From assembly GCA_015233265.1 (NCBI GenBank), contig JADFXZ010000164.1, forward strand, positions 1 to 5,066: a stretch of DNA of 5,066 nucleotides. The letters run 5' to 3'. The position numbers and the translations under genes were made by a program. The notes below the pieces were generated by a model. The model was not told where the DNA came from. It did not search any database and saw only the letters and a list, made by a program, of their open reading frames with translations. Source of the stretch: Nitrospirota bacterium. GTDB lineage: Bacteria; Nitrospirota; Thermodesulfovibrionia; Thermodesulfovibrionales; Magnetobacteriaceae. This document shows, in pieces, positions 1 to 5,066 of the stretch (the first letter of the stretch is position 1; each line of letters begins with the position of its first letter).

Positions 1-37
1 TACTGAGGAGGCCGCCTGATGAAATATTTTTACACAC

Positions 38-283
38 CTATTGATAAAGCCTCCTGTTGCTCTCTCCACCGCCATGTATTTCATTAAATACCACCGCCGA
101 TATGTCATCAAGTCCACCTGCCACTTTAAACGAAAAACCGTGCTCCTCGGCTATTTCTATATACTTCGTTACCGTATTCCTTGCCACACCCGTGGCTTTC
201 GATATCCTCCTAACACTATCACCGGATTGGTATCTCCTGAAAATATCCAATATCTCTATCACAGCATACCTCTTCCTTCCCAT
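38..283 (-). pseudogene. istA: IS21-family transposase IstA, N-terminal fragment (81 aa, premature stop)
   Basis: IstA is the DDE transposase of IS21-like elements. The visible 81 residues hold its N-terminal DNA-binding part: MGRKRY, then a helix-turn-helix around residues 8-50 with the core ISKATGVARNTVTKYI (residues 28-43), followed by a GFS linker and an FNEIHGG segment typical of the region before the catalytic core. Full IstA proteins are roughly 400-500 residues, so less than a fifth is present. The frame is closed by TAG (plus-strand CTA at 38-40). The 37 bases beyond the stop do not read as convincing IstA in any frame, so this is either a point stop plus further damage or an internally deleted copy. 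ATG at 283-281 has a G-rich stretch (GGGGG on the minus strand) four bases upstream but no classical ribosome binding site. The DDE residues and the istB gene are not in the window. Confidence 0.75.
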
Positions 284-350
284 AATACCCCCAGCTTTCT
301 TTTAGAAGTAGTATGGTCTTTTTGATTGAGTTGCTGCGATACGGCGGCTA

Positions 351-383
351 CCTGTTCCGCTTGGTTCAATCCAGCTGAACAGG
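351..383. repeat. Inverted repeat in the IS21 end region
   Basis: CCTGTTC at 351-357 and its exact reverse complement GAACAGG at 377-383 are separated by 19 bases. It lies in the non-coding leader between the tandem end repeats and istA, so it could be a hairpin in the istA transcript or a protein-binding site. Seven base pairs with a long loop can occur by chance, and no function is claimed. Confidence 0.35.
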
Positions 384-386
384 GGC

Positions 387-429
387 TGGCTCAATTGTTT
401 TGAAAAAGTGGCTCAATTGTTTTGAAAAA
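387..429. repeat. Two tandem copies of a 22-bp IS21 terminal repeat
   Basis: TGGCTCAATTGTTTTGAAA begins at 387 and again at 409. The copies agree over 21 bases (387-407 and 409-429), with a period of 22. Arrays of TGGCTCA-type repeats near the tips are a known feature of IS21-family ends, where they serve as transposase binding sites. The second copy runs into the reading frame of the neighbouring pglZ gene: its TTG at 422-424 is the first possible start codon of that frame. Confidence 0.8.
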
Positions 430-2041
430 TCACAGTGGAATCGTAACCGAGATAATGGGCGCTGGTTGGCAATGGAAAGAACTGCTTATACTAATGAACA
501 CTGGCAGGACATTAAACGGTGTCTTTACCGGTTTATTTAATATTACAAAATATGACGCCAAGTATCTGTTAGGGATATGGAACAGTTGTACCGGCTTTGA
601 GCAGTGGGCTATATGGTTATGGTCAAAGCTGGCGTCTACAAATGAGTACATGCGCATTGTATTAGATAATACTGACTTTAACTCCGACGCATTTGTAGAA
701 AATATTATCTGCTCGATTTGCAAAATAGATACTAAACATAACCAATATCAAGAGTTTTACGGACAGCGTAAGGAGTACTTGAAATGTCTTTCTATAGAAA
801 CGCTGCCGACGTCCTTTTGGGAGGCTATTTCTCATATTAAAAAACCCGTGCAAAAGCTGTATTATCTTACAGATTGCACATTGAAGGAGAGTTGTCAAAC
901 GCTCAGGACTATAGAGACTGAGGGGTTGAATGAAAATATTATTGGCTTATTAGAGGCGGTAGACCCACGTATTAAGGCATATCTTGAGCCGGATGTCTTT
1001 GAGAGCAAAAAACTTATGGATTATTTCGCGCAGTATAAAAAACAAAAAATCACAAATACGGTAAACTCTGAATTTATCGATAAAGTCAGGGAATATGCCT
1101 CAAAGGGTCTTTGGTGGGAGCAAAACTCAAGAAATAAGCTCATTGATGATGCTTATGGTAAAAACAGTCTCATCGTTTGGATAGACGCGCTTGGGGTTGA
1201 GTATTTAAGCCTTATCACATTCATGCTTAGAGAACACCACCAAGTTGTTCATTTTAGAATCAGAATCGGATACGCTAATATTCCAACCATTACGGAATTA
1301 AATAATGATTTTTTACAGGGACGAAATCATATTAAGTTTCGTGAATTAGATGAACTGAAACACAAAGGGGAATATCCAGAATATATAATAAAGGAATTTA
1401 CGCTGATTGAAAAGGCATTAAGGCAAGCAGTCGAAAAGTTGCATGAATATGATAAAGTAATAATCACCGCCGACCACGGGGCAAGCAGATTGGCTGTAAT
1501 GGCACACTCTCAGACGCATAAAGCAAAAGAAGGCGCGAAGATTGAAAGACACGGACGATATTGCATAGATAAAGATAACGACTATAACAGCAACATCAGC
1601 GGTTGTGTGGATAAAGACCAATATCATGTATTCGCAGATTATGACAGGTTCAGCATACAAGGCGGTGTTACCGGAGAGATACACGGCGGGGCATCGCTTG
1701 AGGAAGTTCTGGTTCCTATAATCGAATTATCGAAACGTCCATTTGACTCGGATGTCACTGTTGCGACCGTTACTATTACTGTACTAACGCCTGAAATCAA
1801 ACTGCGGGCCGGTCAAAAAGTTATTGTTATATTTACTATTGACAGGGATTTCGATGTGTTACAGGCAGAGGTTGGCGGCAAAAGATATGACTGCGTAAAA
1901 GATATTGACGGCTGGCACTTTGAACCAGATGTGGACAGGAAAATAACAGATTACAAGGCAAGACTATTACACAAAGGCAGGCCATTAGGGACTATTCAAT
2001 ATAAAATACAAAAGGGCATAACATCGTCGCTTGATATATAA
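422..2041 (+). CDS. pglZ: BREX phosphatase-like protein PglZ, probably N-terminally truncated by the IS
   Basis: PglZ is a core BREX phage-defence protein of the alkaline phosphatase superfamily, working in the cytoplasm with the BREX methyltransferase and ATPases. Seen in the 539 residues: a helical N-terminal part (1-240), then the metal-binding core with SLIVWIDALGVEYL (D255), VIITADHGASRL (D351, H352) and GEIHGGASLEEVLVPIIEL (H421), the last being the PglZ signature. A beta-rich C-terminal domain (about 440-539) follows. The frame opens inside the IS end after a stop at 401-403. The TTG at 422 and the first few codons are IS sequence, and no good ribosome binding site precedes it or the next ATG (455). 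PglZ proteins are usually longer (type 1 about 850 residues), so I infer that the native N-terminus is lost. The stop is 17 bases before brxL, in one operon. The family is certain; the BREX subtype (type 4 preferred over type 1) and activity are not. Confidence 0.9.
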   Translation: MKNHSGIVTEIMGAGWQWKELLILMNTGRTLNGVFTGLFNITKYDAKYLLGIWNSCTGFEQWAIWLWSKLASTNEYMRIVLDNTDFNSDAFVENIICSICKIDTKHNQYQEFYGQRKEYLKCLSIETLPTSFWEAISHIKKPVQKLYYLTDCTLKESCQTLRTIETEGLNENIIGLLEAVDPRIKAYLEPDVFESKKLMDYFAQYKKQKITNTVNSEFIDKVREYASKGLWWEQNSRNKLIDDAYGKNSLIVWIDALGVEYLSLITFMLREHHQVVHFRIRIGYANIPTITELNNDFLQGRNHIKFRELDELKHKGEYPEYIIKEFTLIEKALRQAVEKLHEYDKVIITADHGASRLAVMAHSQTHKAKEGAKIERHGRYCIDKDNDYNSNISGCVDKDQYHVFADYDRFSIQGGVTGEIHGGASLEEVLVPIIELSKRPFDSDVTVATVTITVLTPEIKLRAGQKVIVIFTIDRDFDVLQAEVGGKRYDCVKDIDGWHFEPDVDRKITDYKARLLHKGRPLGTIQYKIQKGITSSLDI

Positions 2042-2043
2042 GT

Positions 2044-2052
2044 GAGAGAGGA
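2044..2052 (+). promoter_or_regulatory. Ribosome binding site of brxL
   Basis: GAGAGAGGA lies in the 17-base gap after the pglZ stop. Its GAGG core (2048-2051) is seven bases before the ATG at 2059, which is a normal distance and fixes this start. The short gap suggests that brxL is translated from the same message as pglZ. Confidence 0.7.
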
Positions 2053-2058
2053 TAATAT

Positions 2059-2727
2059 ATGGCAGCCGACAAACTAAAGAAATATTTCGCTGACATGCTG
2101 GTTTATAAGTCGCCCGATCAGGGGAAGTTTTTCTCTGTGTTGAGCCTGCCCTCTTTTATGAGAGACTGGATTATTATGAAGTTTGCCGATGACAACGGCA
2201 TAATAGACAAAGAAGAGGTATCCGCTTACGTCAAGAAGGTTATCCCCAAAAAAGAGCAATGGGAACATCTGAAATTTGAGATGGCAAGAAACTATCAGGC
2301 CGTCAGGTTTCTTGCAAAAGTAAAGGTTGAAATAGATATATCAAGCCGTACCGCTTTTTTTAGTCTACCTGATTTTGCCGTGCCCAAGAAAAAAGGTGAG
2401 GCTATTGCCGACTGGGACACTGTGGAGTTGAACAAGGATTACTTGTTTTCGCCGAATGAGGTCTGGGGGGTGGTGGAGCTGGTCTGTACTAATCACGGCC
2501 CGCGCGAAGATACCGTAATTAAAATGATCGATTTCAAGCCATTCTGCCCCTATACCATAGACTTGGACTACTATATCGGGGCAAGGGCTGAGTTTACACT
2601 TGCAGAGTGGATAGACATCATTCTCAGCGCAATAGACTATAATCCGGCAGGCTATAGCAACGCATCTCAAAAACTCACTATGCTCAGCCTTTTGAGGATT
2701 GGTGCTATCACATCCCATCCACCATAG
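2059..2727 (+). CDS. brxL: BREX protein BrxL, N-terminal part (frame broken by a 70-bp insertion)
   Basis: BrxL is the AAA+ ATPase of BREX, described as a multimeric DNA-binding machine related to MCM/Lon-type ATPases. This 222-residue frame holds its N-terminal domain: MAADKLKKYFADMLVYKSPD, SLPSFMRDWIIMKFAD, then a Trp-rich, acidic segment up to WIDIILSAIDYNPAGYSN, which in intact proteins leads directly into the ATPase domain. After residue 210 (NASQKLTMLS) the frame enters 34 foreign bases that add LLRIGAITSHPP and then stops at TAG 2725-2727, inside the second copy of the 36-bp repeat. The ATP-binding motifs lie only in the next frame. The start is well supported by a GAGG site seven bases upstream. 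As read, this piece alone would be an N-terminal domain without ATPase. Deletion of one 70-bp period fuses it in frame to the next entry. Confidence 0.85.
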   Translation: MAADKLKKYFADMLVYKSPDQGKFFSVLSLPSFMRDWIIMKFADDNGIIDKEEVSAYVKKVIPKKEQWEHLKFEMARNYQAVRFLAKVKVEIDISSRTAFFSLPDFAVPKKKGEAIADWDTVELNKDYLFSPNEVWGVVELVCTNHGPREDTVIKMIDFKPFCPYTIDLDYYIGARAEFTLAEWIDIILSAIDYNPAGYSNASQKLTMLSLLRIGAITSHPP

Positions 2728-2759
2728 CAACGCATCTCAAAAACTCACTATGCTCAGCC
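2654..2759 (+). repeat. 36-bp direct repeat with 34-bp insert that splits brxL
   Basis: The 36 bases at 2654-2689 recur without mismatch at 2724-2759. Between them are 34 bases (2690-2723) that do not resemble BrxL coding sequence. The period is 70, which is not a multiple of three, so the reading frame changes. Both repeat copies, read in their own frame, encode SNASQKLTMLS, so each is a duplicate of genuine brxL sequence and not a separate element. Removing positions 2690-2759, or any other single 70-base period, gives one continuous frame. The insert has no clear terminal inverted repeats or transposon features. Possible origins are replication slippage with template switching, an imprecise repair event or an assembly error. 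Confidence 0.9.
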
Positions 2760-3568
2760 GGTTATTGCCTTTTATTGAAAAACGCCTGAATCTTATTGAG
2801 CTTGCGCCAAAGGGTACCGGGAAGTCCTATCTGTTTTCACAGCTCAGCAAGTATGGATGGCTCGTCAGCGGAGGCAGTATCTCACGGGCTAAGATGTTCT
2901 ACGATATTAGTAAGGGCGCGGGCGGTCTGGCATCCAGATATGATTACGTCGCGCTGGACGAGGTTCAGAGCATAACATTCCCTGATAAGAACGAGATGCA
3001 GGGCGTACTGAAGGGCTACATGGAAAGCGGCGAGTACCGTGTCGGCAACCACAGAGGTATAGGGCACGCAGGCATAGTCTTGCTTGGCAATATTGATGAG
3101 CAGCATATGAATGTAAACGTCAATATGTTTATGAATCTGCCGGATGTCTTCCACGAATCCGCCCTAATTGACCGCTTCCACGGGTTTATCAAGGGATGGG
3201 CAATCCCCCGTATGAAAGAAGACCTGAAAGTCAACGACTGGGCGCTCAACGTAGAATATTTCTCCGAAATCCTTCACATGCTCAGAGACGAGTTAATATA
3301 TAGGGCAATCGTCGATGAGATACTCGATGTCCCAACAAATGCAGATACAAGAGATACCGAGGCGATTAAGAAGATTTGTACCGGTTTTATGAAACTACTG
3401 TTTCCACATATCAGAAACTCTCAGAACATCAACTCGCAAGAGTTTAATCAATACTGCCTCGAACCGGCGAAGTCGATGCGAAGGATTATAAAGACTCAGC
3501 TTGGCATCATAGACACAGAATATCGCGGCAGGGATATTCCAGACATAAACATCAAAGGCAGTGGATAA
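2699..3568 (+). CDS. brxL: BREX protein BrxL, AAA+ ATPase part (separated from its N-terminus)
   Basis: This 289-residue frame carries the ATPase core of BrxL. Seen: Walker A APKGTGKSY (residues 36-44), Walker B YVALDEVQSI (83-92, with D87 and E88), a sensor-1-like GIVLLGNID (N131) and LIDRFHGF with a candidate arginine finger (R159), followed by a helical lid to the end. There is no C-terminal Lon-type protease domain; the stop comes about 130 residues after the core, as in the short BrxL family and unlike the roughly 680-residue type 1 proteins. The first 20 residues are insert or repeat. Joined to the preceding frame without the 70-bp insertion the protein would be about 479 residues. Independent starts at TTG 2699 or GTG 2702 follow a GAGG at 2694-2697, and an ATG lies at 2750; all are poor or unproven. 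The next gene starts six bases after the stop. Confidence 0.87.
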   Translation: MVLSHPIHHSNASQKLTMLSRLLPFIEKRLNLIELAPKGTGKSYLFSQLSKYGWLVSGGSISRAKMFYDISKGAGGLASRYDYVALDEVQSITFPDKNEMQGVLKGYMESGEYRVGNHRGIGHAGIVLLGNIDEQHMNVNVNMFMNLPDVFHESALIDRFHGFIKGWAIPRMKEDLKVNDWALNVEYFSEILHMLRDELIYRAIVDEILDVPTNADTRDTEAIKKICTGFMKLLFPHIRNSQNINSQEFNQYCLEPAKSMRRIIKTQLGIIDTEYRGRDIPDINIKGSG

Positions 3569-3573
3569 CGAAT

Positions 3574-3765
3574 GTGAAACCCGTATGCCATGTGTGCAGC
3601 TCTTCAATACAAAAAGACCATTTTGCTCTGAATAAGAAGCTCCTTGGCAAACGCACAAAGAATGTCTTTTGCGTAAAATGCCTGGCAGCTCAGTTGAATT
3701 GCACAGAGGAGGATTTGCTGATAAAAATCGAGGAATTCAAAGAGCAGGGCTGCACATTATTCTAA
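3574..3765 (+). CDS. Small Cys-rich protein with two CxxC pairs (63 aa, function unknown)
   Basis: The protein has CHVC at residues 5-8 and CVKC at 32-35, a spacing suited to one zinc-ribbon-like metal site, then NCTEEDLLIKIEEFKEQG, an amphipathic helix, and the C-terminal GCTLF. The central FALNKKLLGKRTKNVFC segment resembles small uncharacterised proteins I recall from anaerobic Firmicutes, but I cannot name a family or role. The start is GTG 3574; the overlapping ATG at 3572 is followed at once by TGA. It begins six bases after the brxL stop, on the same strand, so it may be read from the BREX message. No strong ribosome binding site is visible (GTGGA at 3561-3565 is the nearest). It is not a usual BREX component. 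The clean cysteine pattern and intact frame make it a real gene despite its size. Confidence 0.75.
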   Translation: MKPVCHVCSSSIQKDHFALNKKLLGKRTKNVFCVKCLAAQLNCTEEDLLIKIEEFKEQGCTLF

Positions 3766-3779
3766 GCAGTATGTGCAGC
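3749..3779. terminator. Possible hairpin at the end of the defence transcript
   Basis: GCTGCACAT at 3749-3757 pairs exactly with ATGTGCAGC at 3771-3779 (nine base pairs, 13-base loop). It overlaps the last codons of the small Cys-rich gene and lies just before the convergent deacylase. Neither strand has a T-run after the stem, so it is not a classical intrinsic terminator. Its position between two convergent genes is the main reason to list it. I see no better terminator in 3766-3799. Confidence 0.35.
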
Positions 3780-3799
3780 GCCCGCCAGCTATAACACCA

Positions 3800-5066
3800 T
3801 CATAATACCATACCGGCTCTCTTTGGCATCGCTGTGCCGCCTCTGGCAGACAGGGTGCCGTTGACAAATACATATTCTATGCCCTCTGGGGCGCTTCGCG
3901 GGTTGGTGAACTCGGCTGTGTCTCTGATTGTCTTGTCATTAAAGACCGTAATGTCAGCATATGCCCCTTGTCTTATCACCCCGCGGTCTTTCAATCCGAA
4001 GGTCTCCGCAGCCAGGCCTGTCAGCTTTCTTATCGCCTCAGGAAGTGTCATTAGGCCCTCAGACAATACATATTTACTCAAATACCTAGGAAAGCTGCCA
4101 AAGCCGCGCGGGTGGGGTTTCCCTGACAGGTCATTTGTACCATTTCCATTGTGCCCGACAAGCGGTCTTATCGTGCTGTCTGAGCCAACCATGCAGTTTG
4201 GCAGTTTTAGTATGCGCCTGAGATTGTCCTCGTTCATCGAAAAGAATATGGCATCTACGGCAAGGCGTTCCTCCACTAACAGGTCTATGGCAAAATCAAT
4301 GGGCTTCCTCCCCGCCATCGCCGCAGCATCTGCAATAGTCATACCCTCAAGGTGCCGTTTTTTCTCGGTCTTTACGCTGGAGATAAGGACTCCCTTCCAA
4401 TACTCATCGCTTTCGCGAAAGGACGCTGTCTCCGCCTTAATCCTCTTCAACTGCTCAGGATTCGAAAGCCGGGCAAGCTCTGCCTCGTCTCCACCTTCGT
4501 ATGTCCATGAGGGCAGCGCCGTATCGAGCGAGGTCTGTGAGGCCGTATATGGATAGCGATCGCAGGTAACCTTGATACCCTCGGCAATGGCGTCTTCTAT
4601 CAATTTTATGACCGCGTCTATTTTATGCCAATTCTGTTTGCCCGCGGTTTTCAGGTGTGAGATGTGAATCTTTATGCCGGTTTGTCTGCCAATTTCTATG
4701 GTGTCTTCGATGGACTCGATGAGGGCGTCACTTTCGCTTCTCATATGAGTTGCATAAATCAGCGATGACAGCCCTGAGAGCTTTATCAGATCGATAAGCT
4801 CCGCGTTTGTCGAGAACACGCCGGGGGAATATATCAGTCCGGTTGACATGCCGATTGACCCGTCATCGACACTCTGCCTCAGATGGGCAGCCATCGCGGC
4901 CAAATCCTCTGCCGTTGCCGCCTGATTCTTATAGCCAAGCACGCTGGCACGAATGTTACCCTGCCCTGTCAAGGTAGAAAAATTTATGGCCGGTTTTGCC
5001 TCACTAAGTACCTCATTATATTCAAAAATCTTTGATCTCTAAAGTCGGCAAACGCCACAGAGGCGT
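3800..5066 (-). CDS. N-acyl-D-amino-acid deacylase (D-aminoacylase), amidohydrolase family; 5' end outside the window, frame broken near 5030
   Basis: Enzymes of this family hydrolyse N-acyl-D-amino acids to the D-amino acid and a carboxylate, using zinc in a TIM-barrel amidohydrolase fold. Seen, numbered from the TTG at 4972: GSIGMSTGLIYSPG (38-51), THMRSES (H76), ISHLK (H106), DRYPYTA, VGSDS (D265) and HPRGFGSFPRYL (H287), all family signatures; H76, H106 and D265 match the known metal and catalytic positions. The C-terminal GAYADITVFN and FVNGTLS segments form the small beta domain. The 4972 codon is not the true start: homologous sequence (FEYNEVL, KPAINFSTLTGQG) continues upstream in the same frame until TAG at 5041-5039, and the next upstream piece appears to lie in another frame. 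The N-terminal HxH metal motif is beyond the edge. It is convergent with the BREX genes and more GC-rich, probably resident metabolism. A dihydroorotase- or hydantoinase-type enzyme is less likely given the motifs. Confidence 0.88.

Larger units (their letters stand above)
1..434 (-). mobile_element. End of an IS21-family insertion sequence (istA-proximal end; element continues beyond the left edge)
   Basis: Seen: a minus-strand reading frame with the N-terminal helix-turn-helix of an IstA-type transposase, about 100 bp of non-coding DNA behind its start, then two tandem copies of a TGGCTCAATTG-containing repeat, and right after these a coding sequence of unrelated function. Known: IS21-family elements place istA close to one end, and their ends carry multiple repeats, often of the form TGGCTCA, bound by IstA. 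The outer tip is inferred at about 434, because read outward on the minus strand the element would begin TGTGATTTTTC, in line with the usual TG...CA termini. The exact boundary is uncertain by some bases. istB, the rest of istA and the other end are not in the window, so a target duplication cannot be tested here. Confidence 0.72.

Noticed and set aside
41..325. Plus-strand open frames opposite istA.
   Set aside because: The minus-strand product has a recognisable transposase helix-turn-helix, and the plus-strand translations look random.
400..456. Possible outward promoter from the IS end into pglZ: TTGAAA at 400-405 or 422-427 and GATAAT at 451-456.
   Set aside because: Neither spacing is near 17 bases (45 and 23), so no credible sigma-70 promoter can be supported.
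2365..2730. Minus-strand open frame of 121 codons opposite brxL.
   Set aside because: It lies wholly within the BrxL coding region, has no ribosome binding site and shows no recognisable domain.
2654..2759. The 36-bp repeat / 34-bp spacer / 36-bp repeat has exactly the dimensions of a CRISPR repeat-spacer-repeat unit.
   Set aside because: The repeat encodes conserved BrxL sequence in frame with both gene halves, there are only two copies, and no cas genes are present. It is a gene-internal duplication.
3834..4556. Long plus-strand open frame of 240 codons opposite the deacylase.
   Set aside because: It is the antisense shadow of a gene with clear amidohydrolase motifs; the translation is Ser/Pro/Arg-rich and resembles no protein family.
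4972..4972. TTG at 4972 as the real start of the deacylase.
   Set aside because: Family-like sequence continues upstream in the same frame to 5038, no ribosome binding site precedes 4972, and the product would lack the N-terminal metal-binding part.
5052..5066. Inverted repeat ACGCC/GGCGT at the right edge.
   Set aside because: Five-base arms inside coding sequence are expected by chance.

Overview
The window looks like the broken downstream end of a BREX-type phage-defence operon in a mid-GC bacterium. It lies between the end of an IS21-family insertion sequence on the left and a convergent metabolic gene, an N-acyl-D-amino-acid deacylase, on the right. I cannot name the taxon. The style of the small Cys-rich protein, the Lys/Ile/Glu-rich proteins and the gene mix fit an anaerobic Firmicute or similar bacterium, but this is a guess. 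The defence genes are visibly AT-richer than the deacylase, which fits an acquired block beside a resident gene.

Layout. Bases 1 to about 434 are the end of an IS21-like element: the first 81 codons of its IstA transposase on the minus strand, closed by a stop codon, and behind it two 22-bp tandem copies of a TGGCTCAATTG-type end repeat. Directly at this end starts a plus-strand reading frame (422-2041) that is clearly PglZ, the alkaline-phosphatase-like core protein of BREX. Its first codons lie in the IS end and its N-terminus appears to be missing. Seventeen bases later comes brxL (2059-3568), the AAA+ ATPase partner. brxL is split by an insertion: a 36-bp coding segment occurs twice, at 2654-2689 and 2724-2759, with 34 unrelated bases between. 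Taking out one 70-bp period joins the two frames exactly into one protein of about 479 residues. Next is a 63-residue protein with two CxxC pairs (3574-3765). From the right comes the minus-strand deacylase (3800 to the window edge), whose frame breaks near 5024-5041.

How the genes fit together. Adjacent pglZ and brxL are the 3' genes of BREX type 1 and type 4 loci. The short BrxL, without the C-terminal Lon-protease part, and the short PglZ make a type 4-like arrangement my preferred guess. The remaining BREX genes (brxC, and brxP or a methyltransferase) are not in the window; if they exist they should lie left of the IS. With pglZ apparently cut by an IS and brxL frame-broken, the system as read is probably inactive or decaying. 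The brxL lesion could be undone by one deletion between the 36-bp repeats. All four larger genes carry some frame lesion, so assembly or sequencing error must also be considered.
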